Positions 35,501-44,494 of a stretch of DNA of 47,280 nucleotides are shown here, one piece after another. The stretch lies in the NCBI GenBank assembly GCA_023251255.1, contig JAHEZD010000041.1:1-47280 (forward strand). Reading direction: 5' to 3'. The notes under the pieces are model-generated. The model saw only the letters and a program-made list of their open reading frames with translations. It searched no databases and was not told the origin of the DNA. Numbering within the stretch: position 1 is the stretch's first letter; the number at the start of each line of letters is the position of its first letter. The stretch is from Chitinophagaceae bacterium. GTDB lineage: Bacteria; Bacteroidota; Bacteroidia; Chitinophagales; Chitinophagaceae. The position numbers and the translations under genes were made by a program.

Positions 35501-37359
35501 CGCCATCCCACTTCTATAATTACGTGGGCACTTATCCTTTGACGCTAAGGGCTTATGGATATGGAGGCTGTGTGGATTCCATTACCAAAAACATAGAAGT
35601 ACATGGGCCTATAGGCACTTTTACTTATGCCCCCTTAAGGTTTTGTAAGCCCGATACGGTAACTTTTAGGGCACAGACACTCAACAATGCTACTTTTATT
35701 TGGGACTTCAATGATGGTGTTATTTTAACCACTGTGGATTCGGTAGTTTCACATCCATTCTCTATTGGTGGCCGTTTCAAACCAAAGATGATCCTGGTGG
35801 ACAATGCTGGTTGCCAAGTGCCCATTCTTGGCACAGACACGATTGTGGTAGCTGATGTGGAAACATATATCCATGTTCCGCAAACCCAATACTGCGATTC
35901 TGTGCACTTGAACTTCCTCGATTCAACAGTTGTAAGCAATGATGTGGTCAGTACCTATTCATGGAATTTTGGGGATGGGGCCACTTCTTTGCAACAGCAC
36001 CCACAGCATTTTTATCCCCAACCGGGCCATTATACAGTGACCCTTGATGTTACCACAAGTAAGGGTTGCAAATATGGCGATACACTTAACGTTCCTATCA
36101 ATATTGTGCAAACGCCGCTGATAAAAATTGGAGGTGATTCCACGGGTTGCGTGAACAGTTCCTTGGTTTTCAATGGCACGGTCGTCAAAAGTGACTCATC
36201 AGCCATTTCATGGAACTGGGCTTTCAATAATGGAAACATATCTTCCCTCCAGCATCCATTACCGCAATTATACACAGTTGCTGGTACTTTTGTGGTTACT
36301 GCTATTTCATCAAATGCAAGTGGCTGTGCGGATACAGTTCATAAAAACGTTATCATACATCCATTGCCAACCACTGATGCTGGTATTGATTCTGTTGTAT
36401 GCAAGGGGCAATCCATTATTTTGCAGCCATCTGGTGCTGCCACTTATATTTGGAAGGCAGACGCAACATTGAGCTGTACTTCCTGTACAAATCCTGTAGC
36501 AAAACCAGACAGCCTGCAATTTTATAAGGTAACTGGGTACACAAGCTTTGGCTGTAGCGTAGCTGATTCTGTTTTGATCAATGTGATAGAGCCTTTCAAA
36601 GTAAAGGCCTCTTTGGCAGATACCCTATGTGTTGGGCAGTCGTCACAGCTTTCTGCAACCGGTGCGGACAAGTATGTCTGGACCCCCTCTACAGGATTGA
36701 GCAATCCAAATATCAGCAATCCAGTTGCCGATCCAACCGCCACTACGTTTTATACGGTTACAGGAACGGATAGCAAGAATTGTTTTAGTTTCAAGGATAC
36801 GGTTACTATTCAAGTGTACCCTTATCCACAATTCAATATTGTACAAAGTTTGATCAGGGCAAACGTGGGTAGCCAAATTCCTTTGGTTACCACCAATTCC
36901 AGCGACATCACCAAATGGAAATGGCTGCCGGAAAAATGGCTTAGCTGTGCAAATTGCCCCGTACCCAATGCAATTATTAAGGACAATATCAAGTATGTGG
37001 CGGAAGCCTCGAATCCTGGCGGTTGCGCCACCAAGGATGAAGTAACCATTGAAGCGTTGTGCAACGATGCCAATATTTTTGTTCCCAACACTTTTTCGCC
37101 TAATGGCGATGGCAATAATGATATTTTTTACCCAAGGGGGAAAGGATTGTTCAACGTGAAATCATTGAAGATTTTTAATCGTTGGGGCGAACTGGTCTTC
37201 AGCAAGGACAATTTTGCGCCCAATGATGCCACAAAAGGGTGGGATGGAACCTATAAAGGGGCAAAACTCAGCTCGGATGTATATGTTTACAGTATGGAAA
37301 TACTTTGCGACAATAGCCAGGTCATACCGCTGAAAGGAAATATAACCCTCTTGAGATAG
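32530..37359 (+). CDS. Giant PKD-repeat surface protein with gliding-type C-terminal domain, copy 2
   Basis: 1,609 residues, collinear with copy 1: signal peptide (LPTLLCCLLIGASAYAQ), 15 PKD-like modules to about residue 1275, three further Ig-like modules, and a CHU_C/T9SS type B domain from about 1514 (NIFVPNTFSPNGDGNNDIFYPRGKG). The start must be the GTG at 32530: an in-frame TAA lies at 32524-32526, and no ATG occurs before the signal peptide. This is a clear tandem duplicate of copy 1, but diverged throughout, so not recent. The PorP/SprF gene follows 87 bp downstream. Exported by Sec then T9SS, with an adhesive or structural role inferred. Confidence 0.95.
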   Translation: MPYLLKKIYCCLPTLLCCLLIGASAYAQPTPIFAADITSGCAPLIVHFQDLSTGNPTSWKWDLGNNTTSFQQSPTATYFSPGSYTVKLIVENASGKDSVIKTNYIVVNDVPSVNFNASVTTGCYPLGIAFTDLSVANSGTDVEWTWDFGDGNTSSSQNPQHTYMVAGTFGVTLKVKNSTGCFTFLNKPNFITISGGALAGFSVGSNSGCGAPATIGFNNSSIGTGILNYQWFFGDGGGSLLSNPSHVYTTPGSYTVTLITSNNVGCKDTLIKSNIINIGNVAASFSNIGSCIGLPVSFTNTSVPPPSTVLWNFGDGNTSTQINASNIYSAPGTYQVKMVADFGACKDSITKPVTVTAKPVASFTQSATGTCLPPLLVGFTNTSTGSSSFQWLFGDGGTSGQASPSHNYVQNGSFDVTLIATNATGCSDTLIKVGAVKISPPDIVSISCTELLPYKGCAPFSSVYNATVNSPAPIVLYEWDFGDATPIQNGATPSHTYSNLGTYTITLIVATAGGCRDTFSLVNAVQLSSRPHAAFSANPLIACAKQPINFLNSSTGTIDTYIWTFGDGGSSSSMNPIHNYTDTGFFSVVLIVSNNFCNDTLRLAKYIYINPPIAGFDKTVSCDTPLQRRFIDQSKGALTYAWDFGDGGTSTIPSPVHVYPSPGLYIVSLTVTNATCTHTATDSIIIAAASPDFTTNGNNFCKYADVVFTATNIVPSAISTYFWDYGDGATITTGNPTVTHNYTSSGNVLPSLITTDIYGCKDTVIRQSPVTIYGPTAGFANPPGGTCINGTLNFIDTSATDGVHPIVQWIWNYGDGGIDTVSAPPFVHQYNIQGSFPVKLTVKDGFGCYDTLVKPSAVLITKPVANFDTNDTVRCSNANVTFNNLSQGMNLGYHWDFGDLTTSGAKNPLHPYTDTGFFSIKLTVTDLFGCKDSMFRPQYVHVANVKSNFSFLQGGVLGLCYPFLIEVANNATYASNISWSFGDGSFSNIDTPSHFYNYVGTYPLTLRAYGYGGCVDSITKNIEVHGPIGTFTYAPLRFCKPDTVTFRAQTLNNATFIWDFNDGVILTTVDSVVSHPFSIGGRFKPKMILVDNAGCQVPILGTDTIVVADVETYIHVPQTQYCDSVHLNFLDSTVVSNDVVSTYSWNFGDGATSLQQHPQHFYPQPGHYTVTLDVTTSKGCKYGDTLNVPINIVQTPLIKIGGDSTGCVNSSLVFNGTVVKSDSSAISWNWAFNNGNISSLQHPLPQLYTVAGTFVVTAISSNASGCADTVHKNVIIHPLPTTDAGIDSVVCKGQSIILQPSGAATYIWKADATLSCTSCTNPVAKPDSLQFYKVTGYTSFGCSVADSVLINVIEPFKVKASLADTLCVGQSSQLSATGADKYVWTPSTGLSNPNISNPVADPTATTFYTVTGTDSKNCFSFKDTVTIQVYPYPQFNIVQSLIRANVGSQIPLVTTNSSDITKWKWLPEKWLSCANCPVPNAIIKDNIKYVAEASNPGGCATKDEVTIEALCNDANIFVPNTFSPNGDGNNDIFYPRGKGLFNVKSLKIFNRWGELVFSKDNFAPNDATKGWDGTYKGAKLSSDVYVYSMEILCDNSQVIPLKGNITLLR

Positions 37360-37446
37360 AATTGGATACGCTTCGGCATTATCGGGCAATATCTTCACAA
37401 TAATGAAACTATCATTGCGTTTATATCAGTACCAATATCTCAATCA

Positions 37447-38490
37447 ATGAGGCTCCGTATCCATATCAATTTGTTAATGGCAATAGCTATTGGTCTTTCG
37501 GCCTTTAGTGCTGTTGAAGCCCAGGATATACACTTTTCCCAATTTTTTGAAGCTCCTTTATTGCGCAACCCCTCTTTGGCAGGTATTTTTCAGGGTGATA
37601 TTAGGTTCCAAGGGGTTTACCGGAGCCAATGGGCATCCGTTTCAGTTCCATACCAAACGGGTTCCTTCAATTTCGATTTTAAAAAGCCGGTAGGTGGCGG
37701 TAACGATTTCATTACTACAGGCTTACAGGTTCTATATGATAGGGCAGGGACTGCTTCACTTACCACCACCAGCGTGATGCCCGCTTTCAATTACCATAAA
37801 GCATTGAGCGGAGATAAGAATAAATACCTTGCTTTGGGCGTAATGGGCGGCTTGGTACAGCGCAGGTTCGATAGGAGCAAGATAACTACCAATAACCACT
37901 TCGACGGTAATGGTTACAATCCTTCATTAGCAGATGGGGAAACATTTACCAACTCCAATTACAGTTACCTGGATGGGAGTATTGGCATGACTTTCAACTC
38001 TGCCATTGGTGAGGACAGGCCTGATGATAACTATTTTATCGGTGTAGCCTACCACCATTTCAACAGGCCCAAAAACTCCTTTTATCAGACACCTGAAATT
38101 GAATTGCAGCCAAAGATTGTGGTATCATCGGGGGTAAAGTTCACTTTAAATGAAACATCCTATTTTACCATTCAAGCGGATTACAGCAAGCAGGGAACCT
38201 ATACGGAAATCATTGGGGGCGCACTGTATTCCTATAAAATGGGCAATGATGTGGAGAACCCTGAATATACCTTGCATCTTGGTGGTTTCATGAGGGCAAA
38301 GGACGCATTCATACCTGTTGTTAAATTTGATTACCATCCTTTCTCTGTAGCATTTAGTTACGATGCAAACGTATCGCAATTAAAAACTGCCAGTCAGGGT
38401 AGGGGAGGCATGGAACTTTCGGTTTCCTACATTGGTTTTTTTGATCGGGACAATAGCTCCAAGAACATTCCTCTCTGCCCACGTTTCTGA
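37447..38490 (+). CDS. PorP/SprF family T9SS-associated outer-membrane protein
   Basis: 347 residues. Signal peptide ending SAVEAQ, then the family opening DIHFSQFFEAPLLRNPSLAGIFQGDIRFQGVYRSQWASVSVPYQT, followed by alternating amphipathic strands (LALGVMGGLVQRRFD, FIGVAYHHFNRPK, FKLTLNE-like) expected for an outer-membrane beta-barrel. The C-terminal region SVAFSYDANVSQLKTASQGRGGMELSVSY is typical of the family. SprF is needed for surface delivery of the gliding adhesin SprB, and PorP is a T9SS component. Location directly after two type B cargo genes suggests this protein serves them. The gene ends 3 bp before the convergent DUF4954 gene. Confidence 0.96.
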   Translation: MRLRIHINLLMAIAIGLSAFSAVEAQDIHFSQFFEAPLLRNPSLAGIFQGDIRFQGVYRSQWASVSVPYQTGSFNFDFKKPVGGGNDFITTGLQVLYDRAGTASLTTTSVMPAFNYHKALSGDKNKYLALGVMGGLVQRRFDRSKITTNNHFDGNGYNPSLADGETFTNSNYSYLDGSIGMTFNSAIGEDRPDDNYFIGVAYHHFNRPKNSFYQTPEIELQPKIVVSSGVKFTLNETSYFTIQADYSKQGTYTEIIGGALYSYKMGNDVENPEYTLHLGGFMRAKDAFIPVVKFDYHPFSVAFSYDANVSQLKTASQGRGGMELSVSYIGFFDRDNSSKNIPLCPRF

Positions 38491-38493
38491 TAT

Positions 38494-40716
38494 CTACTTT
38501 TTTCTGTAGAACACTTTCCTTAACGATGCAATTGCTGTTTTGAAGGCTTTCAATTCTTCCTGTTGTTCCTTAATGAAGCTGTTCTCCGTAAACTTGCCCA
38601 TTACTTTGTTCATTTCCTCCGTAGTATCGTATACCATTTTGCGGTATTCACTTTCATAATCCTTTGCTCTTGAATCATGGATGCCCCTCGCCATCCACTC
38701 CTTGGTAGCAATGGCATTATCCAGTAAGTTGTCAAAGCCTTGCTTGTCGAGCTTCTTGAAGTTGATGTTGTTGATTTCAGCAAGGCTGGCCAGGGCATGC
38801 AACAGTTTCTGCTGGGCATATTTATGACCTTGGGAAGTATAGTAACCATGTACTGAATCCCATGATTTGATGCTGCCTTTCTTTATCCTGTCCTTTAAAT
38901 TGTTGACTTCTACTTTGGGCATCAATTGCCCCCCAATATTTAACCATTCATTTCTTGATAACCTTGATGGCAATGCATTTCTTGTAGCTTCCAGTGTTTT
39001 CAGCTTGTTGTCTTTAATAAACTGCAACAGTGTTGTTACACCGTAATAGCCAATTAATTCCTTGAACAGATGGTAAGCTCGTGGAAGCTTTGCAAAAACA
39101 GCCTTTCTTTTTTTGTTCTCAAAGCCTATGGCCAAAATTTCAATGCCATTCAATGCTTCTGGATTCCCGTTCAGGAGTTCCTTGCCTTTGGCAATGCAAA
39201 CTGCTGCTGGGTATTTCTTTGCCGGGTTTTCATATTCCAGAAAGGCTTTTCCAGCACATTCTTCAAAAATGGTCAGGGAAGCAAAGAGTTCGTTGACGGT
39301 ATCGGGTGCCAAATAATCGTATTCCAAATGTTGTACCCGTTCAACACGTTTGTCCCTGTCTACATATTTCCAACTGTTCCTTGCAAGTGCATACATATTA
39401 TGGAAGAACCAATAGCCGGGCATAATGGTCAATTCGTCCTTGCTGACATCGTTGCTCACCAATGAAAATGGTACGGGGATATTCAATTCGGCAGGATAAT
39501 CGCCTTTTGATAGAATGGTGAACGAAGCAAATTTACTGTTGTGTTTCAAGCTAACACAGAGCCCCGGCCAAAAGCCCCGGCCAGCAATTACTTCCCCATC
39601 TGCAGCACGTGAATTATGGTTGCTGCCAATGGTGGCACCAGCAGCAATATTGCTTTGGCCCATAATTAATGCAGCACATAAAAAAGAGTTGTTGTGGTGC
39701 TGCTCATGCGCAGGAAAAATCAATGAGTTCAATACTTCGCAACAGGAAATGGTGGCATTGTTGCCCAAATAGGAGTTGATCAGCCTTGCACCATATTTCA
39801 ATTGTGAATGTGATGCCATAATGAAGCGTACAGCCTTTACCCCATAAAATATGCGGCAACCAAAACCTATAATGCCGTTCACCATTTCGCAGCCTTCACC
39901 AATTTGTGTCTTGCCTTCATCGCCGGAATTGATGGTCAAGTTTTTCAGTTTGTTTGCACCTTTAATGTATGCATCGCTACCAATCCACACATCCTTAATG
40001 ATGGCACTGTTCTTTATTACCGTCCTGTCACCAATTTTGCCATAGTAACCTTTAGCGTTCTTGAATTCTGTTTCGGTAAACAAGGTGAATTTTTTCAGCA
40101 ATGCTTCGTCATCCCGATACTTGCTCCACAAATAGGCATCGCCTGGTAGCATGCCATTAAAAGGCAGTACACTTCGGCCACCATTTTCATTGCATATTTC
40201 CATCCATATTCTTATGCTTTCGCTTTCGCCTTCCTTAAGTATGCCGTTACCAAACTTTGCATGATTGGTGGTTACCAGTTCATTTACATTATTGATGATC
40301 ACTTCATTGCCCAATATGTAATGCGATAAATAGTTCACATTATCAATGCAAACATTGTCGCCGAAGTCTGAACTGATGATGGTGGAATTGTATAACCCAA
40401 CAGGGACTTTCAGGTCGCTGAAACTAAGGCTGTAAGGCTCAAGCTTGCCAATACGTACCAATCCATAAAACTTGCAGTTTTTTACCAGCTCCGGATTGAA
40501 TGCATGGCTTACCAGGATTTTGTTCCAATCGTCGCTTGTATTCCTGTTGCGGACAAGCACCTCAATTTCATAAGCAGATAAGTGGCGGTAATCAATTCCG
40601 CTCCTGTTCTGGATATTCCTTAGATAGTATTCATCTTTTCCTTTTGGAATGTGTTCCTTGTTCATGAATCCGTATCCCAATAAGGAAATGGGTGATTTTT
40701 TTATATCATTTTTCAT
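38494..40716 (-). CDS. DUF4954 family protein with left-handed beta-helix repeats
   Basis: 740 residues from the ATG at 40716 (a TTG 9 bp upstream is the alternative). The central part has imperfect hexapeptide patterns (IISSDFGDNVCIDNVNYLSHYILGNEVIINNV, TVIKNSAIIKDVWIGSDAYIKGANKLKNLTI, GQSNIAAGATIGSNHNSRAADGE). These are the left-handed beta-helix signature of acyl- or nucleotidyl-transferase type proteins such as GlmU/LpxA. The C-terminal third is helical. Family members are found in Bacteroidota and Spirochaetes and have no proven function. The SNHNSR segment with conserved His/Asn could be part of an active site. It follows the methyltransferase and glmS on the same strand (73-bp gap). 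Confidence 0.88.
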   Translation of the reverse strand: MKNDIKKSPISLLGYGFMNKEHIPKGKDEYYLRNIQNRSGIDYRHLSAYEIEVLVRNRNTSDDWNKILVSHAFNPELVKNCKFYGLVRIGKLEPYSLSFSDLKVPVGLYNSTIISSDFGDNVCIDNVNYLSHYILGNEVIINNVNELVTTNHAKFGNGILKEGESESIRIWMEICNENGGRSVLPFNGMLPGDAYLWSKYRDDEALLKKFTLFTETEFKNAKGYYGKIGDRTVIKNSAIIKDVWIGSDAYIKGANKLKNLTINSGDEGKTQIGEGCEMVNGIIGFGCRIFYGVKAVRFIMASHSQLKYGARLINSYLGNNATISCCEVLNSLIFPAHEQHHNNSFLCAALIMGQSNIAAGATIGSNHNSRAADGEVIAGRGFWPGLCVSLKHNSKFASFTILSKGDYPAELNIPVPFSLVSNDVSKDELTIMPGYWFFHNMYALARNSWKYVDRDKRVERVQHLEYDYLAPDTVNELFASLTIFEECAGKAFLEYENPAKKYPAAVCIAKGKELLNGNPEALNGIEILAIGFENKKRKAVFAKLPRAYHLFKELIGYYGVTTLLQFIKDNKLKTLEATRNALPSRLSRNEWLNIGGQLMPKVEVNNLKDRIKKGSIKSWDSVHGYYTSQGHKYAQQKLLHALASLAEINNINFKKLDKQGFDNLLDNAIATKEWMARGIHDSRAKDYESEYRKMVYDTTEEMNKVMGKFTENSFIKEQQEELKAFKTAIASLRKVFYRKK

Positions 40717-40789
40717 TTGCCGCAAATTAATGGTTGTGTGAAAAAAAAGCCTTGTACCAACAGCCTATCACTTTCAAGCGTAAACTATT

Positions 40790-41746
40790 TTAGGCCTTGG
40801 TTATATACAGGCAAACTGTATCACTTTTTTCATCCTTATTTAAAATACGAATAGCCTGCTGGTGTTCCTTTATCACTTCAGGTGGAAAAAGGTCCTTGTT
40901 GTTTAAGTAATAGCTGCGGTCATCATTGTACATACTGATATCCATTTTATATTGCTCGCTGGCTGTAAAAGAAAATGCTTTGGCATCATAAACCTTTTTG
41001 TTAACCTTGAAATGGTTCTTTGCAAGCAGCCTTTCGATGCTTTGTATGGAATGGATAAAGAGATGCCTCGGTGCATCCAGTGATACAAGGTTCATTCCAT
41101 ATTTTTCCATTAAGGGTTCACTGTAAATTGGTATCCTGATCAATGCTTTTCCATTTGGGGCCAAAAGGGAACTTATTTTCTGGATGACCTGCTCCTGAAA
41201 TGGCATGTGCTCCAAACTATGGTGGAGCATTACCAGGTCATATTTGCCAGCATGCTCAGCTATTTCCTGCTTCAATATTTTGAATGAACTGCTGTAGCTT
41301 ACATCTTTTTCATTGAAGGGGTCTATGCCTGTGCAATTGGTAAAGCCTGCAGCATAGATCCTTTTCAGCAACTCACCACCACCGCAACCCACATCGAGGA
41401 TTTTCGTTTTCCTGTTGGATATGCCCATGTTGCCAAACCAGGAGTGGAAATCTGCAGATGTATGTTTTTTGCTTAGTACGCTTCCCACAATAGTTCTCCT
41501 ATAGCCTGAATAGTAATTGAACATCAGGTAGTCAATTAATTTGCGGGATGGCTTTGTGGTTCCAGATTGATATGAATAATAGGAAGCAGGGTAGTAGTGC
41601 CCCAAATTATCGGGAACTTTTTCTATTTGGATGCACCCACAATCATTGCATTTGAAATAATCGAAACGATCCCTAAATCCCAGCATCATTTCTTTAATGG
41701 ATAAGCGTTCATTATTCTTTTCATTGCTGCAAATTGCGCACCTCAT
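40790..41746 (-). CDS. SAM-dependent methyltransferase with N-terminal zinc ribbon
   Basis: 318 residues. Cys3/Cys6 and Cys33/Cys36 form a two-pair zinc ribbon (RCAIC...KCNDC). The Rossmann SAM-binding motif KILDVGCGGGELL is at about 115-127, followed by GIDPF (motif II) and YDLVMLHHSLEHMPFQEQVIQKISSLLAPNGKALIRIP (post-motifs), the class I pattern of the Methyltransf_23 group. Such ribbon-methyltransferase fusions often act on sugars or polysaccharide precursors, but the substrate cannot be read here. It lies between glmS and DUF4954 on the same strand. Confidence 0.92.
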   Translation of the reverse strand: MRCAICSNEKNNERLSIKEMMLGFRDRFDYFKCNDCGCIQIEKVPDNLGHYYPASYYSYQSGTTKPSRKLIDYLMFNYYSGYRRTIVGSVLSKKHTSADFHSWFGNMGISNRKTKILDVGCGGGELLKRIYAAGFTNCTGIDPFNEKDVSYSSSFKILKQEIAEHAGKYDLVMLHHSLEHMPFQEQVIQKISSLLAPNGKALIRIPIYSEPLMEKYGMNLVSLDAPRHLFIHSIQSIERLLAKNHFKVNKKVYDAKAFSFTASEQYKMDISMYNDDRSYYLNNKDLFPPEVIKEHQQAIRILNKDEKSDTVCLYITKA

Positions 41747-41803
41747 AGAATTGTTTTAGGGTCATTGGTTTTAATGCTTCAAGTTGGAACCTTCGGAGTT
41801 GAA

Positions 41804-43642
41804 TTATTCAACCGTTACGCTCTTTGCCAGATTCCTTGGTTTGTCCACATCAATGCCCTTGGAAATACCTACATAATAGCTTAGTAGCTGCAATGGAATG
41901 GTGCTTAACAATGGGGCAATCACTTCATCCGTGTCAGGCACAAACATCACATCATTGCTCATGCCCGGTATCACTTCGTCACCCTCAGTTGCCACGGCAA
42001 TCACCTTTCCTTTTCTGGCTTTTATTTCTTGAACATTGCTTACGATCTTTTCGTAGTAGGAGTCTTTTGTAGCCACAAAAACCACGGGGAGATTTTCATC
42101 CACCAAGGCAATGGGGCCATGTTTCATTTCTGCAGCCGGGTAACCTTCTGCATGTATGTAGCTAATTTCCTTCAGTTTCAACGCACCTTCCAGTGCTACG
42201 GGGAAATTGTAGCCGCGACCAAGGAACAGAAAGTCCTTTGCATCCTTGTATTTCTCAGCAATGGCTTTTATGTTGGAGGTATCCTTTAAGATTTCCTTTA
42301 CTTTTTCTGGTATTGCATGAAGGTCCCTAACCAATTGCATGTAACGTTCTTCCGTAATGGTTGCTTTTGCGTAAGCAATTTTCAACGCCATCATACTGAG
42401 CACAGCCAACTGTCCTGTAAAAGCTTTGGTACTTGCTACGCCAATTTCATGACCAGCATGTGTGTATGCGCCAGCATGACTGATACGTGCAATGCTGCTG
42501 CCAACCACGTTCACCACGCCCAAAATGAATGCACCCTGTTCCTTCGCTTTTTCAAGTGCTACCAAGGTATCTGCAGTTTCACCACTTTGTGAAATGGCAA
42601 CAATCACATCCCCCCGATTGATGATTGGGTTACGGTAGCGGAACTCGCTTGCATATTCAACCTCTACAGGTATCCTGCAAAGTTCTTCAATCATGTATTC
42701 GGCAATCAGCCCTGCATGCCAACTTGTGCCACATGCTACAATTACAATTCTCTGGGCGTTGACCAATGCTTCCAAATTGTCGTCTATACCACTCATGATG
42801 ATCTGCCCGGTTTCCGGTAATAACCTTCCGCGTAAACAATCATGAATGGTGTCTGGCTGCTCATGTATCTCTTTCAACATGAAATGGTCATAGCCACCTT
42901 TTTCAATGGAAGCCAGCTCCATGTCCAGCTTGGTGATGAAAGGCGTTTGCTTTTCATTGCCCAAATTTTTCAGGATCAGTTCGTCTGGGCGTACAATGGC
43001 AATTTCATAATCGTTCACATAAACCACTTCCTTGGTGTACTCAATAATGGGGGAAGCATCACTTGCCAAGAAGTGTTCACCTTTACCAATCCCAATAACC
43101 AATGGGCTGCCCTTCCTTGCAGCATAAATGGTTTCCGGGTCATTCTGTTCAACCAGTAAAATGCAGTACGCACCCACAATACGTTTCAGTGCAATGCGCA
43201 ATGCTTCTTCCAACGAACAATTATTGTTCTTCTTGATGTCCTCTATAAAATTCAAAAGCACTTCCGTGTCCGTATCGCTTTTAAAAGTGTACCCTTTTTT
43301 GAGCAGGTCATTCTTTATGGGAACATAATTTTCAATGATGCCATTGTGCAGCATTGCCAGTTCGCCACTGTTGGATAAATGTGGGTGGGCATTCCGGTCG
43401 CTTGGTTCACCATGCGTTGCCCACCGTGTATGGCCAATACCTATATGCGAGTGGAGGTCCTTTCCTATCAAGGTTTCCTCCAGTTCGGCCACTTTTCCTT
43501 TCTTTTTGTAAACGTTCAGGTGGCCATTGTCCAGCAGTGCCACACCAGTGCTGTCATAACCACGGTATTCCAGCCTTTTTAAACCTTTCAGTACAATGGG
43601 GTAAGCTTCCCTGGGACCTGTATAGCCAACAATTCCACACAT
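41804..43642 (-). CDS. glmS: Glutamine--fructose-6-phosphate aminotransferase (isomerizing)
   Basis: 612 residues, full length. The N-terminal glutaminase starts MCGIVGYTG with nucleophile Cys2 after Met removal, then GYDSTGVALL and HTRWATHGEPSDRNAHPH. The C-terminal half has two SIS sugar-isomerase domains: ACGTSWHAGLIAEYMIEEL, ISQSGETADTLVAL, LGRGYNFPVALEGALKLKEISYIHAEGYPAAEMKHGPIALV, ending KPRNLAKSVTVE. It makes glucosamine-6-phosphate from fructose-6-phosphate and glutamine for peptidoglycan and LPS. No glmS ribozyme-like structure was seen in the 98-bp leader. The next gene on the same strand is the methyltransferase (57-bp gap). Confidence 0.98.
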   Translation of the reverse strand: MCGIVGYTGPREAYPIVLKGLKRLEYRGYDSTGVALLDNGHLNVYKKKGKVAELEETLIGKDLHSHIGIGHTRWATHGEPSDRNAHPHLSNSGELAMLHNGIIENYVPIKNDLLKKGYTFKSDTDTEVLLNFIEDIKKNNNCSLEEALRIALKRIVGAYCILLVEQNDPETIYAARKGSPLVIGIGKGEHFLASDASPIIEYTKEVVYVNDYEIAIVRPDELILKNLGNEKQTPFITKLDMELASIEKGGYDHFMLKEIHEQPDTIHDCLRGRLLPETGQIIMSGIDDNLEALVNAQRIVIVACGTSWHAGLIAEYMIEELCRIPVEVEYASEFRYRNPIINRGDVIVAISQSGETADTLVALEKAKEQGAFILGVVNVVGSSIARISHAGAYTHAGHEIGVASTKAFTGQLAVLSMMALKIAYAKATITEERYMQLVRDLHAIPEKVKEILKDTSNIKAIAEKYKDAKDFLFLGRGYNFPVALEGALKLKEISYIHAEGYPAAEMKHGPIALVDENLPVVFVATKDSYYEKIVSNVQEIKARKGKVIAVATEGDEVIPGMSNDVMFVPDTDEVIAPLLSTIPLQLLSYYVGISKGIDVDKPRNLAKSVTVE

Positions 43643-43740
43643 AGCGCTATTGAATTAAATGATGAAGATGCAATATCAATTTTTTTGAGCAAATTGCTTG
43701 CTGCTAATAACGTTTTTAATGTTCATTAAAGTATTTTGGA

Positions 43741-44346
43741 ATGATGCAGGATAGTTTTGATTTCAAGAAGGATTATGTACTGGAAGATGGAAGCGTTTTA
43801 CTGCGTCCACTAACAATGGATGATTGCAGTAATTTGCTTGAATTCAGCCTGAACGAACCGGATACCTGGCGATTTGGTATGGTGAGTGCCGCTGGGGAAG
43901 AAAATTTGAAGAAATATGTGCAGCAGGCAATTGAAGGGAGGCAGCAAGGGAAAATGTACCCATTTATCGTGTACGATAAAACAACGCAACAATACGCAGG
44001 TAGCACAAGGTTCTATGATATGCAGCTTGCTTACCAGACCCTGCAGTTGGGCTACACTTGGTATGGGGAAAGGTTCAGGGGAACAGGCCTGAACAGGCAT
44101 TGCAAATATTTATTGCTTCAATTTGCTTTTGAAGGGTTGAACATGCTCCGTGTGGAATTCAGGGCAGACAATACCAACGAAAGAAGCATCAATGCGATGA
44201 AGAAAATTGGTTGTACAGTGGAGGGCATACTGAGGCAGGATGTGCCTAAAGTAAGTGGTGGAAGAAGGGACAGCATCATACTTTCCATTTTACGGGACGA
44301 ATGGGAGAATGGCGTGAAGGAGAATTTGAAGGGAATGCTGGGATAA
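43741..44346 (+). CDS. GNAT-family N-acetyltransferase (RimJ/RimL-like)
   Basis: 201 residues, starting at one of two consecutive ATGs (43741, 43744). DGSVLLRPLTMDDCSNLLEFSLNEPDTWRF opens the domain. The acetyl-CoA region is LQLGYTWYGERFRGTGLNRHCKYLLLQFAFEGLNMLRVEFRADNTNERSINAMKKIGCTVEGILRQD, typical of the RimJ/RimL group, which acetylates N-terminal amines or small molecules. Substrate is unknown. It is divergent from glmS (98-bp gap). Confidence 0.94.
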   Translation: MMQDSFDFKKDYVLEDGSVLLRPLTMDDCSNLLEFSLNEPDTWRFGMVSAAGEENLKKYVQQAIEGRQQGKMYPFIVYDKTTQQYAGSTRFYDMQLAYQTLQLGYTWYGERFRGTGLNRHCKYLLLQFAFEGLNMLRVEFRADNTNERSINAMKKIGCTVEGILRQDVPKVSGGRRDSIILSILRDEWENGVKENLKGMLG

Positions 44347-44494
44347 AAAACAAGTCACCTAAAAACTGGAAACTAGAACTAGAAACTAAAATTGCAATAA
44401 GGATCCACCTGAACCGATGGTTGCCGGTTTTATCGAGCAGGCTTCGACAAGTGGATGCCCAATCAAAAATCATGCACCTCAAAATCATACATCA

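Noticed and set aside
43643-43740. glmS ribozyme or riboswitch upstream of glmS
   Set aside because: The 98-bp leader is A/T-rich with no conserved ribozyme core, and that ribozyme is known mainly from Firmicutes.
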